Assembly: GCA_003241685.1 (NCBI GenBank)
Contig: QFPJ01000050.1
Location: 1-30,293, forward strand
Origin: Sphingopyxis macrogoltabida
Lineage (GTDB): Bacteria > Pseudomonadota > Alphaproteobacteria > Sphingomonadales > Sphingomonadaceae
Length of the DNA: 30,293 nt
Direction: 5' to 3'
The notes beneath the pieces were generated by a model that saw nothing but the letters and a program-made list of their open reading frames with translations, was not told where the DNA came from and did not search any database. Position 1 is the first letter of the stretch, and every line of letters begins with the position of its first letter. The position numbers and the translations under genes are program-made. Shown here one piece after another: positions 8,071 to 15,455 of this stretch.

Positions 8071-9198
8071 ATGACTGACGTGCGTAAACCGCAGGCAAAG
8101 CCTGCGCGTCCTTTCTTTTCCTCCGGTCCGTGCGCGAAGCCGCCCGGCTGGTCCCCCGAAAAAATCTCCACCGAATCGCTCGGCCGCTCGCATCGCGCGA
8201 AGATCGGCAAGACGCGCCTCGCCTATTGCATCGACCTGATGCGCGAGATGCTGCAATTGCCCGACACGCACCGCATCGGCATCGTCCCCGGATCGGACAC
8301 CGGCGCCTTTGAAATGGCGATGTGGACGATGCTGGGCGCGCGCCCGGTGACGACGCTGGCCTGGGAGAGCTTCGGTGAAGGTTGGGTCACCGATGCCGCC
8401 AAGCAGCTCAAGCTCGACCCCACCGTCATCCGCGCCGATTACGGCCAACTGCCCGATCTTGGCCAGGTCGACTGGTCGAACGACGTTCTCTTCACCTGGA
8501 ACGGCACCACCAGCGGCGTCCGCGTTCCAAACGGCGACTGGATTCCCGCCGACCGCGAGGGCCTGAGCTTCGCCGACGCGACCAGCGCGGTGTTCGCCTA
8601 TGACCTGCCGTGGGACAAGATCGACGTCGCGACCTTCAGCTGGCAGAAAGTGCTGGGCGGCGAAGGCGGCCACGGGGTGCTGATCCTTGGCCCGCGCGCG
8701 GTCGAACGGCTGGAGACCCACACCCCCGCCTGGCCGCTGCCGAAAGTCTTCCGCCTCGTGTCCAAAGGCGCGCTGGCCGAAGGCGTGTTCAAGGGCGAGA
8801 CGATCAACACCCCGTCGATGCTGGCGGTCGAGGATGCGATCTTCGCGCTCGAATGGGCGAAGTCGCTGGGCGGGCTCGACGGGCTGAAGGCGCGCAGCGA
8901 CGCGAACGCCGCCGCGCTCGACGCGATCGTCGAAGACCGCGCATGGCTGAGCCACCTTGCCGCCGATCCCGCCAGCCGGTCGAAGACGTCGGTGTGCCTG
9001 TCGGTCGCCGGGGCCGACGCGGATTTCATCAAGAAATTCGCCGGGCTGCTCGAAGCCGAAGGCGCGGCCTATGACATCGCGGGCTATCGCGACGCGCCCG
9101 CGGGCCTGCGCATCTGGTGCGGCGCGACCGTCGATGCCGCCGATGTGGAAGCGCTCGGCCCCTGGCTCGACTGGGCCTACGCCGCGCTCAACGCCTGA
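8071..9198 (+). CDS. serC: Phosphoserine aminotransferase SerC
   Basis: This PLP enzyme converts 3-phosphohydroxypyruvate and glutamate to O-phosphoserine and 2-oxoglutarate, the second step of serine synthesis. The 375-residue protein belongs to the alphaproteobacterial subtype (RPFFSSGPCAKPPGWSPE near the N terminus). The PLP-binding lysine is most likely Lys193 in FSWQKVLGGEGGHG. Phosphate-contacting segments IVPGSDTGAFEMAMW and TWNGTTSGVRVP are visible. Ribosome binding is through GGAGAG at 8059-8064, which is held in a hairpin. serA, the preceding enzyme of the pathway, lies 139 bases downstream on the same strand, so the pair is probably co-transcribed through the intervening repeat. 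Confidence 0.96.
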   Translation: MTDVRKPQAKPARPFFSSGPCAKPPGWSPEKISTESLGRSHRAKIGKTRLAYCIDLMREMLQLPDTHRIGIVPGSDTGAFEMAMWTMLGARPVTTLAWESFGEGWVTDAAKQLKLDPTVIRADYGQLPDLGQVDWSNDVLFTWNGTTSGVRVPNGDWIPADREGLSFADATSAVFAYDLPWDKIDVATFSWQKVLGGEGGHGVLILGPRAVERLETHTPAWPLPKVFRLVSKGALAEGVFKGETINTPSMLAVEDAIFALEWAKSLGGLDGLKARSDANAAALDAIVEDRAWLSHLAADPASRSKTSVCLSVAGADADFIKKFAGLLEAEGAAYDIAGYRDAPAGLRIWCGATVDAADVEALGPWLDWAYAALNA

Positions 9199-9207
9199 CC
9201 TCAATAG

Positions 9208-9329
9208 CCCTATCCCCTTCAGGGGAGAGGGTTGGGAGAGGGGGATGACGCCCCGCTCCTTTCCTTTATCAACATAGGGCCGGCGCAGAGACCCCCTCTC
9301 CCCGGCCCTCTCCCCTGAAGGGGAGAGGG
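9208..9329. repeat. Pair of inverted GGGGAGAGGG repeats between serC and serA
   Basis: Positions 9208-9244 and 9292-9329 are near-perfect inverted copies of a ~37-base unit built on the palindrome CCCCTGAAGGGG. They could fold as two small hairpins or as one long stem around a 47-base spacer. The end of the second copy supplies AGGGAG, the Shine-Dalgarno of serA. A related unit occurs at 21683-21720. Confidence 0.8.
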
Positions 9330-9337
9330 AGATTAAA

Positions 9338-10924
9338 ATGACCGCACCCAAAGTCCTCATCAGCGACAAGATGGACCCCAAGGCCGCCGCGATCTTCAAG
9401 GAACGCGGCATCGACGTCGATGTCATCACCGGCAAGACCAAGGACGAGCTGATCGCGATGATCGGCGCTTATGACGGCCTCGCCATCCGCTCCGCGACCA
9501 AGGTGACGGCCGACGTCCTCGCCGCCGCGACGAACCTGAAGGTCGTCGGCCGCGCCGGCATCGGCGTCGACAATGTCGACATTCCCGAGGCGTCCAGGAA
9601 GGGCGTCATCGTGATGAACACCCCCTTCGGCAACAGCATCACCACCGCCGAACATGCGATCGCGATGATGTTCGCGCTGGCGCGCCAGATTCCCGAAGCC
9701 AACGCCGGGACGCAGGCGGGCAAATGGCCCAAGAACGACTTCATGGGGGTCGAACTGACGTCGAAGACGCTGGGCCTGATCGGCTGCGGCAACATCGGCA
9801 GCATCGTCGCCGAACGCGCGCTGGGCCTGCGCATGAAGGTCGTCGCCTTCGACCCCTTCCTGACGCCGGAACGCGCGATCGAGCTGGGCGTCGAAAAGGC
9901 CGATCTCGACACGCTGTTGGCCAAGGCCGATTTCATCACGCTGCACACCCCGCTGACCGACCAGACGCGCAATATCCTGTCGGCCGAGAATATCGCCAAG
10001 GCCAAGAAGGGCGTGCGGATCATCAACTGCGCGCGCGGCGGCCTGATCGACGAGGCGGCGCTGAAAGACGCGCTCGAAAGCGGCCATGTCGCGGGCGCGG
10101 CACTCGACGTGTTCCAGACCGAACCGCCGGCGGCCGATCATCCGCTGTTCGGCACGCCGAACTTCATCTGCACGCCGCACCTTGGCGCGTCGACCGACGA
10201 GGCGCAGGTCAATGTCGCCATTCAAGTGGCCGAACAGCTCAGCGACTATCTGCTGACCGGCGGCATCACCAACGCGCTGAACGTCCCCAGCCTGTCGGCC
10301 GAGGAAGCGCCGAAGCTGCGCCCCTATATGAGCCTCGCCGAAAAGCTCGGCAGCCTCGTCGGCCAGCTGGCGCACGACAATCTGACCACCATCTCGATCG
10401 AGGTGGAGGGTGCCGCCGCCGAACTCAATCTGAAGCCGATCACCGCCGCGGTGCTGACCGGCCTGATGCGCCGCTATTCGGACAGCGTGAACATGGTCAA
10501 TGCGCCGCACCTGGCCCGCGAACGCGGTCTCGACGTGCGCGAGGTGCGCCACGACCGCGAGGGCGATTATCACACGCTGGTCCGCGTGACCGTCGCCACC
10601 GAAGCGGGCGACCGGTCGGTCGCGGGCACGTTGTTCGGCAACAACGAACCGCGCCTGGTCGAAATGTTCGGCATCAAGGTCGAGGCCGACCTCGACGGCG
10701 ACATGCTCTATATCGTCAACGAGGATGCGCCGGGATTCATCGGCCGCATCGGTGGGGCGCTGGGCGATGCGGGGCTCAACATCGGCACCTTCCACCTCGG
10801 CCGCCGCGCCGCGGGCGGCGAAGCGGTGCTGCTGCTCAGCCTCGATTCGGCGATGCCCGAGCCCCTGCTGTGGCAGGTGTGCCAGCTTCCCGGCGTGAAG
10901 ACGGTGAAGGGGCTGAAGTTCTGA
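9338..10924 (+). CDS. serA: D-3-phosphoglycerate dehydrogenase SerA (long form)
   Basis: The enzyme oxidises 3-phosphoglycerate to 3-phosphohydroxypyruvate with NAD, the first committed step of serine synthesis. The 528-residue form has the substrate/NAD module at residues ~5-310 (nucleotide motif GLIGCGNIGSIVAERALG), an intervening ASB domain (~320-450) and a C-terminal ACT domain (DMLYIVNEDAPGFIGRIGG, ~455-528) that usually mediates serine feedback. Catalytic Arg233 (NCARGGLIDE) and His281 (TPHLGASTDE) are visible. AGGGAG lies 6 bases before the ATG, inside the palindromic repeat. It follows serC. The next gene, hisZ, is separated by an inverted repeat, so the serine unit may end here. Confidence 0.97.
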   Translation: MTAPKVLISDKMDPKAAAIFKERGIDVDVITGKTKDELIAMIGAYDGLAIRSATKVTADVLAAATNLKVVGRAGIGVDNVDIPEASRKGVIVMNTPFGNSITTAEHAIAMMFALARQIPEANAGTQAGKWPKNDFMGVELTSKTLGLIGCGNIGSIVAERALGLRMKVVAFDPFLTPERAIELGVEKADLDTLLAKADFITLHTPLTDQTRNILSAENIAKAKKGVRIINCARGGLIDEAALKDALESGHVAGAALDVFQTEPPAADHPLFGTPNFICTPHLGASTDEAQVNVAIQVAEQLSDYLLTGGITNALNVPSLSAEEAPKLRPYMSLAEKLGSLVGQLAHDNLTTISIEVEGAAAELNLKPITAAVLTGLMRRYSDSVNMVNAPHLARERGLDVREVRHDREGDYHTLVRVTVATEAGDRSVAGTLFGNNEPRLVEMFGIKVEADLDGDMLYIVNEDAPGFIGRIGGALGDAGLNIGTFHLGRRAAGGEAVLLLSLDSAMPEPLLWQVCQLPGVKTVKGLKF

Positions 10925-10946
10925 TATCTGCAAGAATTACCGCCTC

Positions 10947-11041
10947 CCCGAGCGAAGACGAGGGGCTCGTTCGAGCGCAGCGAGAAGCTGCGCCCTGGCC
11001 GCCTCGACTTCGCTCGGCATAGTCCCTCGTCTTCGCTCGGG
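10947..11041. repeat. 18-bp perfect inverted repeat between serA and hisZ
   Basis: CCCGAGCGAAGACGAGGG (10947-10964) is the exact reverse complement of 11024-11041. Between the arms a partial copy (CTCGACTTCGCTCGG, 11003-11017) of the right arm recurs, so the region looks like a nested dispersed intergenic element rather than a simple terminator, as no T tract follows. Confidence 0.75.
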
Positions 11042-11091
11042 AACACGGGGTTTATTGAAACTGCGCTTTCGCTCGCCTAAGGCCCAAATCG

Positions 11092-12213
11092 ATGACCAAG
11101 GCCCCTGCCCTGCTGCCCGAAGGCCTCCGCGACCGCCTGCCCGCGCAGGCGGAGGCGGCGTCGCGCGTCACGCGCGCGCTCGTCGATGCGATGCGCGCGC
11201 ATGGCTATGGCCGCGTGTCGCCGCCGCTCGCCGAATTTCGCGAAACGCTGGGCGGCGATGACGACCGCAGCGCCCGCGACCTGCTCCGCTTCACCGACCC
11301 CGTGTCGCAGCGCACGCTGGCCCTGCGCCCCGACATCACGCGGCAGGTCGGCCGCATCGCGACATCGCTGCTGGCCGAGGCGCCTCGGCCCCTGCGCCTC
11401 TGCTACGCCGGGCAAGTGGTCAAGCTGCGCGCGAGCCAGATTCGCCCGGCGCGCGAGATGCTGCAGGTCGGCGCCGAACTGGTCGGCAGCGACAGCGTCG
11501 CGGCGGCGCGGGAGATTGTCGGGGTCGCGATCGACGCGCTGGATGCGGCGGGTATCGGCCCCGTCACCATCGACTTCACCCTGCCCGATGCCGTCGACCT
11601 GCTCGCCGACGGCCCCCTTCCCGTCGATGCGGACCGCGACGCGCTGCGCGACGAACTGGATGCCAAGGATGCGGGCGCGCTCGCACGGATCGGTGCCGGC
11701 GCCTATCTGCCGCTGCTGCGCGCCACCGGGCCGTTCGACGCTGCGATCGCGGCGCTGCGCGCCTTTGACACGGCAGGCGTTCTCGCGAGCCGGATCGACG
11801 CGTTGCAGGACATCGCGGCGCCGATCCGCGACCGCGCCAACATCACGCTGGACCCGACCGAGCGGCACGGCTTTGCCTATCAAAGCTGGTTCGGGTTTCA
11901 GATCTTCGTGCCCGGACAGGGCGACGCGATCGGCCGCGGCGGCGGCTATTCGATTCCCGTCGGCGAAGATCGCGAGGAATCGGCCGTCGGCTTCTCGCTC
12001 TATCCCGATCCGCTCATCGACGATGGCCTGGGCGTCGAGGATGATCGCGAACGCCGCATCCTGCTTCCCGTCGGCCACGACGCCGCCATGGGCGCCAGCC
12101 TGCGCGCCGACGGCTGGCGGACGATCGTCGCGCTCGCCGATGGCGACGAACCCGCACCGCTCGGCTGCGGCTTCATTCTGGGCCCCGACGGCCCGCAAGC
12201 CGTCGGGGACTGA
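11092..12213 (+). CDS. hisZ: ATP phosphoribosyltransferase regulatory subunit HisZ
   Basis: HisZ is a catalytically inactive relative of class II histidyl-tRNA synthetase that pairs with short-form HisG to catalyse and regulate the first step of histidine synthesis. The 373-residue protein starts LLPEGLRDRLPAQAEAA. It keeps the synthetase-like motif 2 region (TLALRPDITRQVGRIA, LRLCYAGQVVKLR) and the REMLQVGAELVGSDS segment, and later GQGDAIGRGGGYSIP. The anticodon-binding domain of true HisRS is absent, which supports HisZ rather than HisS. hisG is not in the window. The last codons form a 10-bp GC hairpin with the stop region. The next gene is convergent, 10 bases away. Confidence 0.9.
   Translation: MTKAPALLPEGLRDRLPAQAEAASRVTRALVDAMRAHGYGRVSPPLAEFRETLGGDDDRSARDLLRFTDPVSQRTLALRPDITRQVGRIATSLLAEAPRPLRLCYAGQVVKLRASQIRPAREMLQVGAELVGSDSVAAAREIVGVAIDALDAAGIGPVTIDFTLPDAVDLLADGPLPVDADRDALRDELDAKDAGALARIGAGAYLPLLRATGPFDAAIAALRAFDTAGVLASRIDALQDIAAPIRDRANITLDPTERHGFAYQSWFGFQIFVPGQGDAIGRGGGYSIPVGEDREESAVGFSLYPDPLIDDGLGVEDDRERRILLPVGHDAAMGASLRADGWRTIVALADGDEPAPLGCGFILGPDGPQAVGD
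12183..12208 (+). terminator. Hairpin embedded in the 3' end of hisZ
   Basis: CCCCGACGGC (12183-12192) and GCCGTCGGGG (12199-12208) form a perfect 10-bp stem with a 6-base loop, within the last codons of hisZ. TTTTCGTTT begins 9 bases later, so the U tract is displaced; termination is plausible but not canonical. Confidence 0.5.
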
Positions 12214-12223
12214 CCCTTTTCGT

Positions 12224-12550
12224 TTATTCCGCGTCCGCGCCGGCCGGACAGTCGATCTTGCCGGGCACGACATCGAACTGGCGGGCGCCGACCATTCCGC
12301 CGGGCAGCGGCTTTTCGGCGATGGTGACATAAGCGAAGCATTCACCGCCGACCACCCGGTACAGGTCGGGGCGGACATATTCGACGCGGTCGATCATCCG
12401 CCGCTGCCCCGCGAAGGCTTCAACCAGATCGCCATTGTCCAGAATAGCCTTCAATTCGGCGACACGCTGCCACTGCGGCGGCAGCGCGGCCGCGGCGGGA
12501 AGAGCCAAGGCGGCGACGGCGGCAGCGGCGAGCAGGGAAGGCAATTTCAT
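12224..12550 (-). CDS. Small exported protein of unknown function
   Basis: The 108-residue product begins with a clear Sec signal peptide (MKLPSLLAAAAVAALALP, cleavage near AAA-LPPQW). ATG 12550 is chosen because AGGAG lies 7 bases upstream. The mature ~85 residues contain an ordered-looking stretch (VAELKAILDNGDLVEAFAGQ, then IDRVEYVRPDLYRVVGG) and two cysteines (GGECFAY and KIDCPAG) that could form a periplasmic disulfide. I do not recognise the family. It is convergent with hisZ and stands upstream of, and codirectional with, nothing obviously related. Confidence 0.75.
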   Translation of the reverse strand: MKLPSLLAAAAVAALALPAAAALPPQWQRVAELKAILDNGDLVEAFAGQRRMIDRVEYVRPDLYRVVGGECFAYVTIAEKPLPGGMVGARQFDVVPGKIDCPAGADAE

Positions 12551-12649
12551 CCGGTTTCTCCTGTTGGCGATCATGATCGATCGCGCCCCGTTTAGGCGCA
12601 GGCTATTGACATTCAAGGGAGCCATGGCGGCAAGCGCGGACGCCGGACG

Positions 12650-13027
12650 TCAGAAATCGGAAACGCCGAAGCGTGCGATGCCCTGATTGATGCCGGGCGG
12701 GTCCAATATGGTCACGTCGAGGTCGACCGGCGCGCCGATCCATTGGGCCAGACTGGTGTGATCGGCCAGATCATCGTCGGTCAGCGGATGGATCAGCGCC
12801 CGCAGACCGGCCGCCCCGATCACCGCAGCGACCGCGTCGCGGGATCGCGCCCGAAAATGCACCTCATATTGCGCGATCGGATGCGGACCCGCCGCCCCGT
12901 CGGCCATCGCGCCGACGAACAGGATCGCGGCGTCGCGCCCGAACGCCTCGCGCAGCGCCGCCGCCGCCGGCCGCTCGGCAGGATCATAATAGATATGCGC
13001 GTGAAAGGGCGCATCGGGATCGGTCAT
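12650..13027 (-). CDS. DOPA 4,5-dioxygenase family protein
   Basis: The 125-residue protein matches the small DOPA 4,5-dioxygenase family. It begins FHAHIYYDP (HxH near the start), continues with GPHPIAQYEVHF, and has LIHPLTDDDLADHT, the conserved histidine-rich positions of this fold. Fungal members cleave extradiol catechols, but most bacterial members have no known substrate, so the name is a family label. The ATG at 13027 overlaps the last codon of the upstream sufE by 4 bases, showing translational coupling within one transcript. Confidence 0.85.
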   Translation of the reverse strand: MTDPDAPFHAHIYYDPAERPAAAALREAFGRDAAILFVGAMADGAAGPHPIAQYEVHFRARSRDAVAAVIGAAGLRALIHPLTDDDLADHTSLAQWIGAPVDLDVTILDPPGINQGIARFGVSDF

Positions 13028-13440
13028 TCGTCCGGGCCGCTCAGGCGGCGCGCGGTATCCTGAACCAGCGCGATCATGTTGGGAACGCCCTGTGTCCGGT
13101 TCGACGAAAGCTGGCGCGTCAGGTCGAACGGCGCGAGCGCCGCGGCGATGTCCATGCCCGCGACATCGGCCGCGGGCCGATCCTGCACCGCGGCGAGGAC
13201 CAGCGCGACAATGCCCTTGGTGATCGCGGCATTGCTGTCGGCCAGAAAGTGGAGCCGACCATCCGCCTGCGGCACCGGATAGACCCAGACGCTCGCCGAA
13301 CAACCGCGCACCAGCGTCGCATCGGTCTTGAGCGCATCGGGCATCGGTTCCAACGCGCGCCCGAGGTCGATCAGCAGACGATAGCGATCGTCGCCGTCAA
13401 GAAAGTCATATTCTTCGAAAATATCGTCGAGACTGCGCAT
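13024..13440 (-). CDS. sufE: SufE family cysteine desulfurase sulfur acceptor
   Basis: SufE accepts persulfide sulfur from a SufS-type cysteine desulfurase and passes it on for Fe-S cluster assembly in the cytoplasm. The 138-residue size is typical. The acceptor cysteine is Cys47 in LVRGCSASVWVYP, and DRYRLLIDLGRALEPMP and SNAAITKGIVALVL are family hallmarks. The ATG at 13440 has no upstream gene overlap; 91 bases separate it from the last Psp-array gene on the same strand, so it may be read from that array or from its own promoter. The DOPA dioxygenase-like gene overlaps its stop. The suf operon itself is not in this window. Confidence 0.93.
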   Translation of the reverse strand: MRSLDDIFEEYDFLDGDDRYRLLIDLGRALEPMPDALKTDATLVRGCSASVWVYPVPQADGRLHFLADSNAAITKGIVALVLAAVQDRPAADVAGMDIAAALAPFDLTRQLSSNRTQGVPNMIALVQDTARRLSGPDE

Positions 13441-13531
13441 GGCGGCGCCAGTGGCAGATTTGGACGGCGGTGGGAAGGGGAAGCCTTGTCCCTCCTGTCG
13501 TCCATGCCCCCGCGACGGGGCGCGCGCGGGG

Positions 13532-13792
13532 TCAGAGATCGACGCCCGCCGCGATGGCTTCCAGCTTGCGGAGCCGTTCCTTGAGATCGGCGATTTCGAT
13601 GCGCGAGCCGGCGTGGGGGACGTGCGCCTCCTGCGGATCGCCATTGCGCCCATGCCCCGCGGCAAGTTCTTCGCGCTTGAGCTGGATCCAGTCGCGCCAG
13701 CCGCGCAGCGCGACCAGGCTGACAATGGCGAGGGCGGACAGCGCCACCGCGGCAGTGATCAGATTGGCCGAAAGATCGGTGATGGTGGCCAT
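13532..13792 (-). CDS. Small membrane/coiled-coil protein, last member of the Psp array
   Basis: This 86-residue protein has one N-terminal membrane helix (roughly residues 9-29, LITAAVALSALAIVSLVAL) followed by a basic stretch and a short C-terminal heptad segment IADLKERLRKLEAIAAG. That tail resembles the LExRIxVLERI pattern of its upstream neighbours but stops earlier. AAGGAG lies upstream of the ATG at 13792. It is codirectional with five other small genes and pspABC, with 30 bases to its neighbour. I do not recognise a named family; membership in the psp-associated set is inferred from topology, position and tail. Confidence 0.75.
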   Translation of the reverse strand: MATITDLSANLITAAVALSALAIVSLVALRGWRDWIQLKREELAAGHGRNGDPQEAHVPHAGSRIEIADLKERLRKLEAIAAGVDL

Positions 13793-13822
13793 GTTGCGGC
13801 TCCTTCTACGTCCTGCTTGCCG

Positions 13823-14083
13823 TCAAAGCGCGGTGCGATCGCGCAGCTTCTCGATCTCCTGATCCAGGCTGACGGCGCGGTTGTTGTCGGTTGCGATGCG
13901 TTCGAGCACCTGAATGCGGTCCTTCAGCGCGCGGATTTCGGCCTGCAGCGCCTTGGTCTCCGCGTCGTTTCCGGCGACATAATCATTGCCGTGGCGGTCG
14001 CGGCGGATGCCGTGCTTGGCGCGGACGATGCTGCCGATCGTCACGATAAGGACGATGCCGATGACCATTTCAAACGGGCCCAT
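13823..14083 (-). CDS. PspB-like small membrane coiled-coil protein (array member)
   Basis: The 86-residue product has an N-terminal membrane helix (residues ~4-20, FEMVIGIVLIVTIGSIV), then RAKHGIRRDRHG and a C-terminal coiled coil with LKDRIQVLERIATD and DQEIEKLRDR. RAKHG recurs in the array gene at 14735, and the VLERI-(V/A)TD tail is shared with the neighbours. ATG 14083 is preceded by AAAGGA. The gap to the next gene upstream is 27 bases. It is probably an inner-membrane protein with a cytoplasmic coiled coil that could bind PspA or PspC; that role is inferred from PspB. Confidence 0.8.
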   Translation of the reverse strand: MGPFEMVIGIVLIVTIGSIVRAKHGIRRDRHGNDYVAGNDAETKALQAEIRALKDRIQVLERIATDNNRAVSLDQEIEKLRDRTAL

Positions 14084-14110
14084 GGGGGAATCCTTTCCTG
14101 TTCTGGCGTA

Positions 14111-14389
14111 TCAGTTGAGCGGACGATCGCGCAGTTTCTCAATCTCTTCCGCGACATCGATTCCCTTGTCGGTGACGATGCGTTCGAGGACGCGGACGCG
14201 CTGTTCCAGCCGGTCGGTCTGCGCGGCATATTGCGCCGCCTTTTCCGCCGTTTCGTTGCTGATCGCGTCCAGCTGGCGCTCCTTGAATTTCAGGTGGCGC
14301 TTGTAGACGTCGCCCAGCACCCCGAAGATCACCGGAATGGCCACGACGATAAAGAAGAAGCCGAGCACGAAGGAGCTTTTGTCCGCCAT
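14111..14389 (-). CDS. PspB-like small membrane coiled-coil protein (array member)
   Basis: The 92-residue protein (MADKSSFVLGFF) has one hydrophobic segment at residues ~7-26, then a basic juxtamembrane stretch (KRHLKFKERQL) and a long amphipathic helix ending DRLEQRVRVLERIVTDKG and EEIEKLRDR. Its layout is the closest of the five extra genes to canonical PspB: helix, basic linker, then VERIVxD. ATG 14389 is chosen over a TTG at 14395 because GAGGA sits 7 bases upstream. Its Shine-Dalgarno lies at the stop codon of the preceding gene, so the two are translationally linked. Confidence 0.82.
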   Translation of the reverse strand: MADKSSFVLGFFFIVVAIPVIFGVLGDVYKRHLKFKERQLDAISNETAEKAAQYAAQTDRLEQRVRVLERIVTDKGIDVAEEIEKLRDRPLN

Positions 14390-14399
14390 GTCCAATTCC

Positions 14400-14720
14400 T
14401 CAGTTCGCGGGGCGCCGCAGCGCCTCGATCTCGTGGCTCAGCCGGTGGCCTTCGTCGGTGACGATGCGTTCGATCACCGCCAGCCGGTCCTTCACCGAAC
14501 CCAGTTCGGCGCGCAGCTGGGCATTTTCCTGGCTGATCAGCTTGACCCGCTCCATCGCCTCGTCGCCGGTCTTGGGATAGATCGGCTTGCCCCAGCTGCT
14601 TTCCAGCGGATAGCCATTCTTGACGCGGAGCCAGGTGGTGAACACCCATCCCCCGATCGCGGCGATGCCCAGGATCACGGCAACCGGCGCGATCGCGTCT
14701 TTCAGCAACATGAAATCCAT
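14400..14720 (-). CDS. PspB-like small membrane coiled-coil protein (array member, GGWxFTTW type)
   Basis: The 106-residue product has an N-terminal membrane helix (~residues 9-29) ending in GGWVFTTWLRVKNGYPLES, then SSWGKPIYP, and a coiled coil with LGSVKDRLAVIERIVTD and HEIEALR. The block GGWxFTTWxRxKxGYPxExxWG is repeated almost exactly in the next upstream gene (14735-15034), so these two are recent tandem paralogues. AGAGGG lies 8 bases before ATG 14720, and only 14 bases separate it from the upstream stop. No named family is recognised. Confidence 0.82.
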   Translation of the reverse strand: MDFMLLKDAIAPVAVILGIAAIGGWVFTTWLRVKNGYPLESSWGKPIYPKTGDEAMERVKLISQENAQLRAELGSVKDRLAVIERIVTDEGHRLSHEIEALRRPAN

Positions 14721-14734
14721 CGTCTTTTCCCTCT

Positions 14735-15034
14735 TCAGCGTAGCCGGTCGATCTGGTCGGCGAGTTGCGCCGCCTGACCGTTGGTTTCCGTGGCGATGCG
14801 TTCCAGCACCGCGATCCGTTCTTCCAACCGGCTGATCTGACCCGCAAGCTTGGCATTGTCGTCGGTCAGAAGTTTGATTTTTCGATCAGCGTCGGCGTCG
14901 GTTCGATGAACCGTGCCACCCCATTCATTCTCGATCGGATAGCCATGCTTGGCGCGGATCCAGGTGGTGAACATCCATCCACCGATCGACAGCGCGATAA
15001 TGGCGATTACAAATCCGGGACCGCCCCAACTCAT
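14735..15034 (-). CDS. PspB-like small membrane coiled-coil protein (array member, GGWxFTTW type)
   Basis: This 99-residue protein begins MSWGGPGFVIAIIALS with one membrane helix, then GGWMFTTWIRAKHGYPIEN and NEWGGTVH, followed by a long heptad region (IKLLTDDNAKLAGQISRLEE) and the shared tail RIAVLERIATE. It is a tandem paralogue of the gene at 14400-14720 and shares RAKHG with the gene at 13823-14083. AGGGAG is 7 bases before ATG 15034. It is the first of the extra genes after pspC, with a 39-base gap. Confidence 0.82.
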   Translation of the reverse strand: MSWGGPGFVIAIIALSIGGWMFTTWIRAKHGYPIENEWGGTVHRTDADADRKIKLLTDDNAKLAGQISRLEERIAVLERIATETNGQAAQLADQIDRLR

Positions 15035-15073
15035 GCTATGTCTCCCTGTCTTGCTTCGTCGGCCTGGGGTCGA

Positions 15074-15454
15074 TCAGCGCAGCGCGTCGATCTCGTCCGC
15101 GAGGCGGCGGTTGTGGCTGGTGTAATAAAGTTCGATGTCGGCAAGCCGGCGGTCGATGTCGCGGAAGCGCGAGCGAATGTCGCGGGTCGACGCGCTGGGG
15201 TTGGTGCGTACCCCCTGCCAGAACTTCGCCTCTTCCTGCGAGCCATAGAGCGCGAAAGGCTTGGGCGTTGCCATCCAGGCGACCAGCCAATAGGCGATCA
15301 GCGTCCAGGGGAAGCCACCCATCAGCGTCAGCAGCACCGCGCCGACGCGAACCCAGAGTGCATCGATCCCGCTGTAATCCGCGATCCCCGCGCACACGCC
15401 GCTCCATTTGGCGTTCTGTTTGTCGAGGTAGAATTTCGTGCGGCTGGCAGACAT
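15074..15454 (-). CDS. pspC: Envelope stress response membrane protein PspC
   Basis: PspC is an inner-membrane component that, with PspB, senses envelope damage and draws PspA away from PspF. The 126-residue protein shows the PspC domain: KFYLDKQNAKWSGVCAGIAD, YSGIDALWVRVGAVLL and the helix pair ending PWTLIAYWLVAWM. After that it carries an amphipathic tail (RDIRSRFRDIDRRLADIELY, then LADEIDALR) that echoes the coiled-coil ends of the neighbouring array proteins. AGGAGG lies 7 bases before ATG 15454, inside the pspB 3' end; the genes are 1 base apart. Confident from domain and context. Confidence 0.92.
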   Translation of the reverse strand: MSASRTKFYLDKQNAKWSGVCAGIADYSGIDALWVRVGAVLLTLMGGFPWTLIAYWLVAWMATPKPFALYGSQEEAKFWQGVRTNPSASTRDIRSRFRDIDRRLADIELYYTSHNRRLADEIDALR

Positions 15455-15455
15455 C

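Noticed and set aside
11186..12595. A 469-codon alternative plus-strand frame over hisZ
   Set aside because: It is Arg/Ser/Pro-rich with no motif, whereas hisZ in the neighbouring frame shows HisRS-like motifs throughout.
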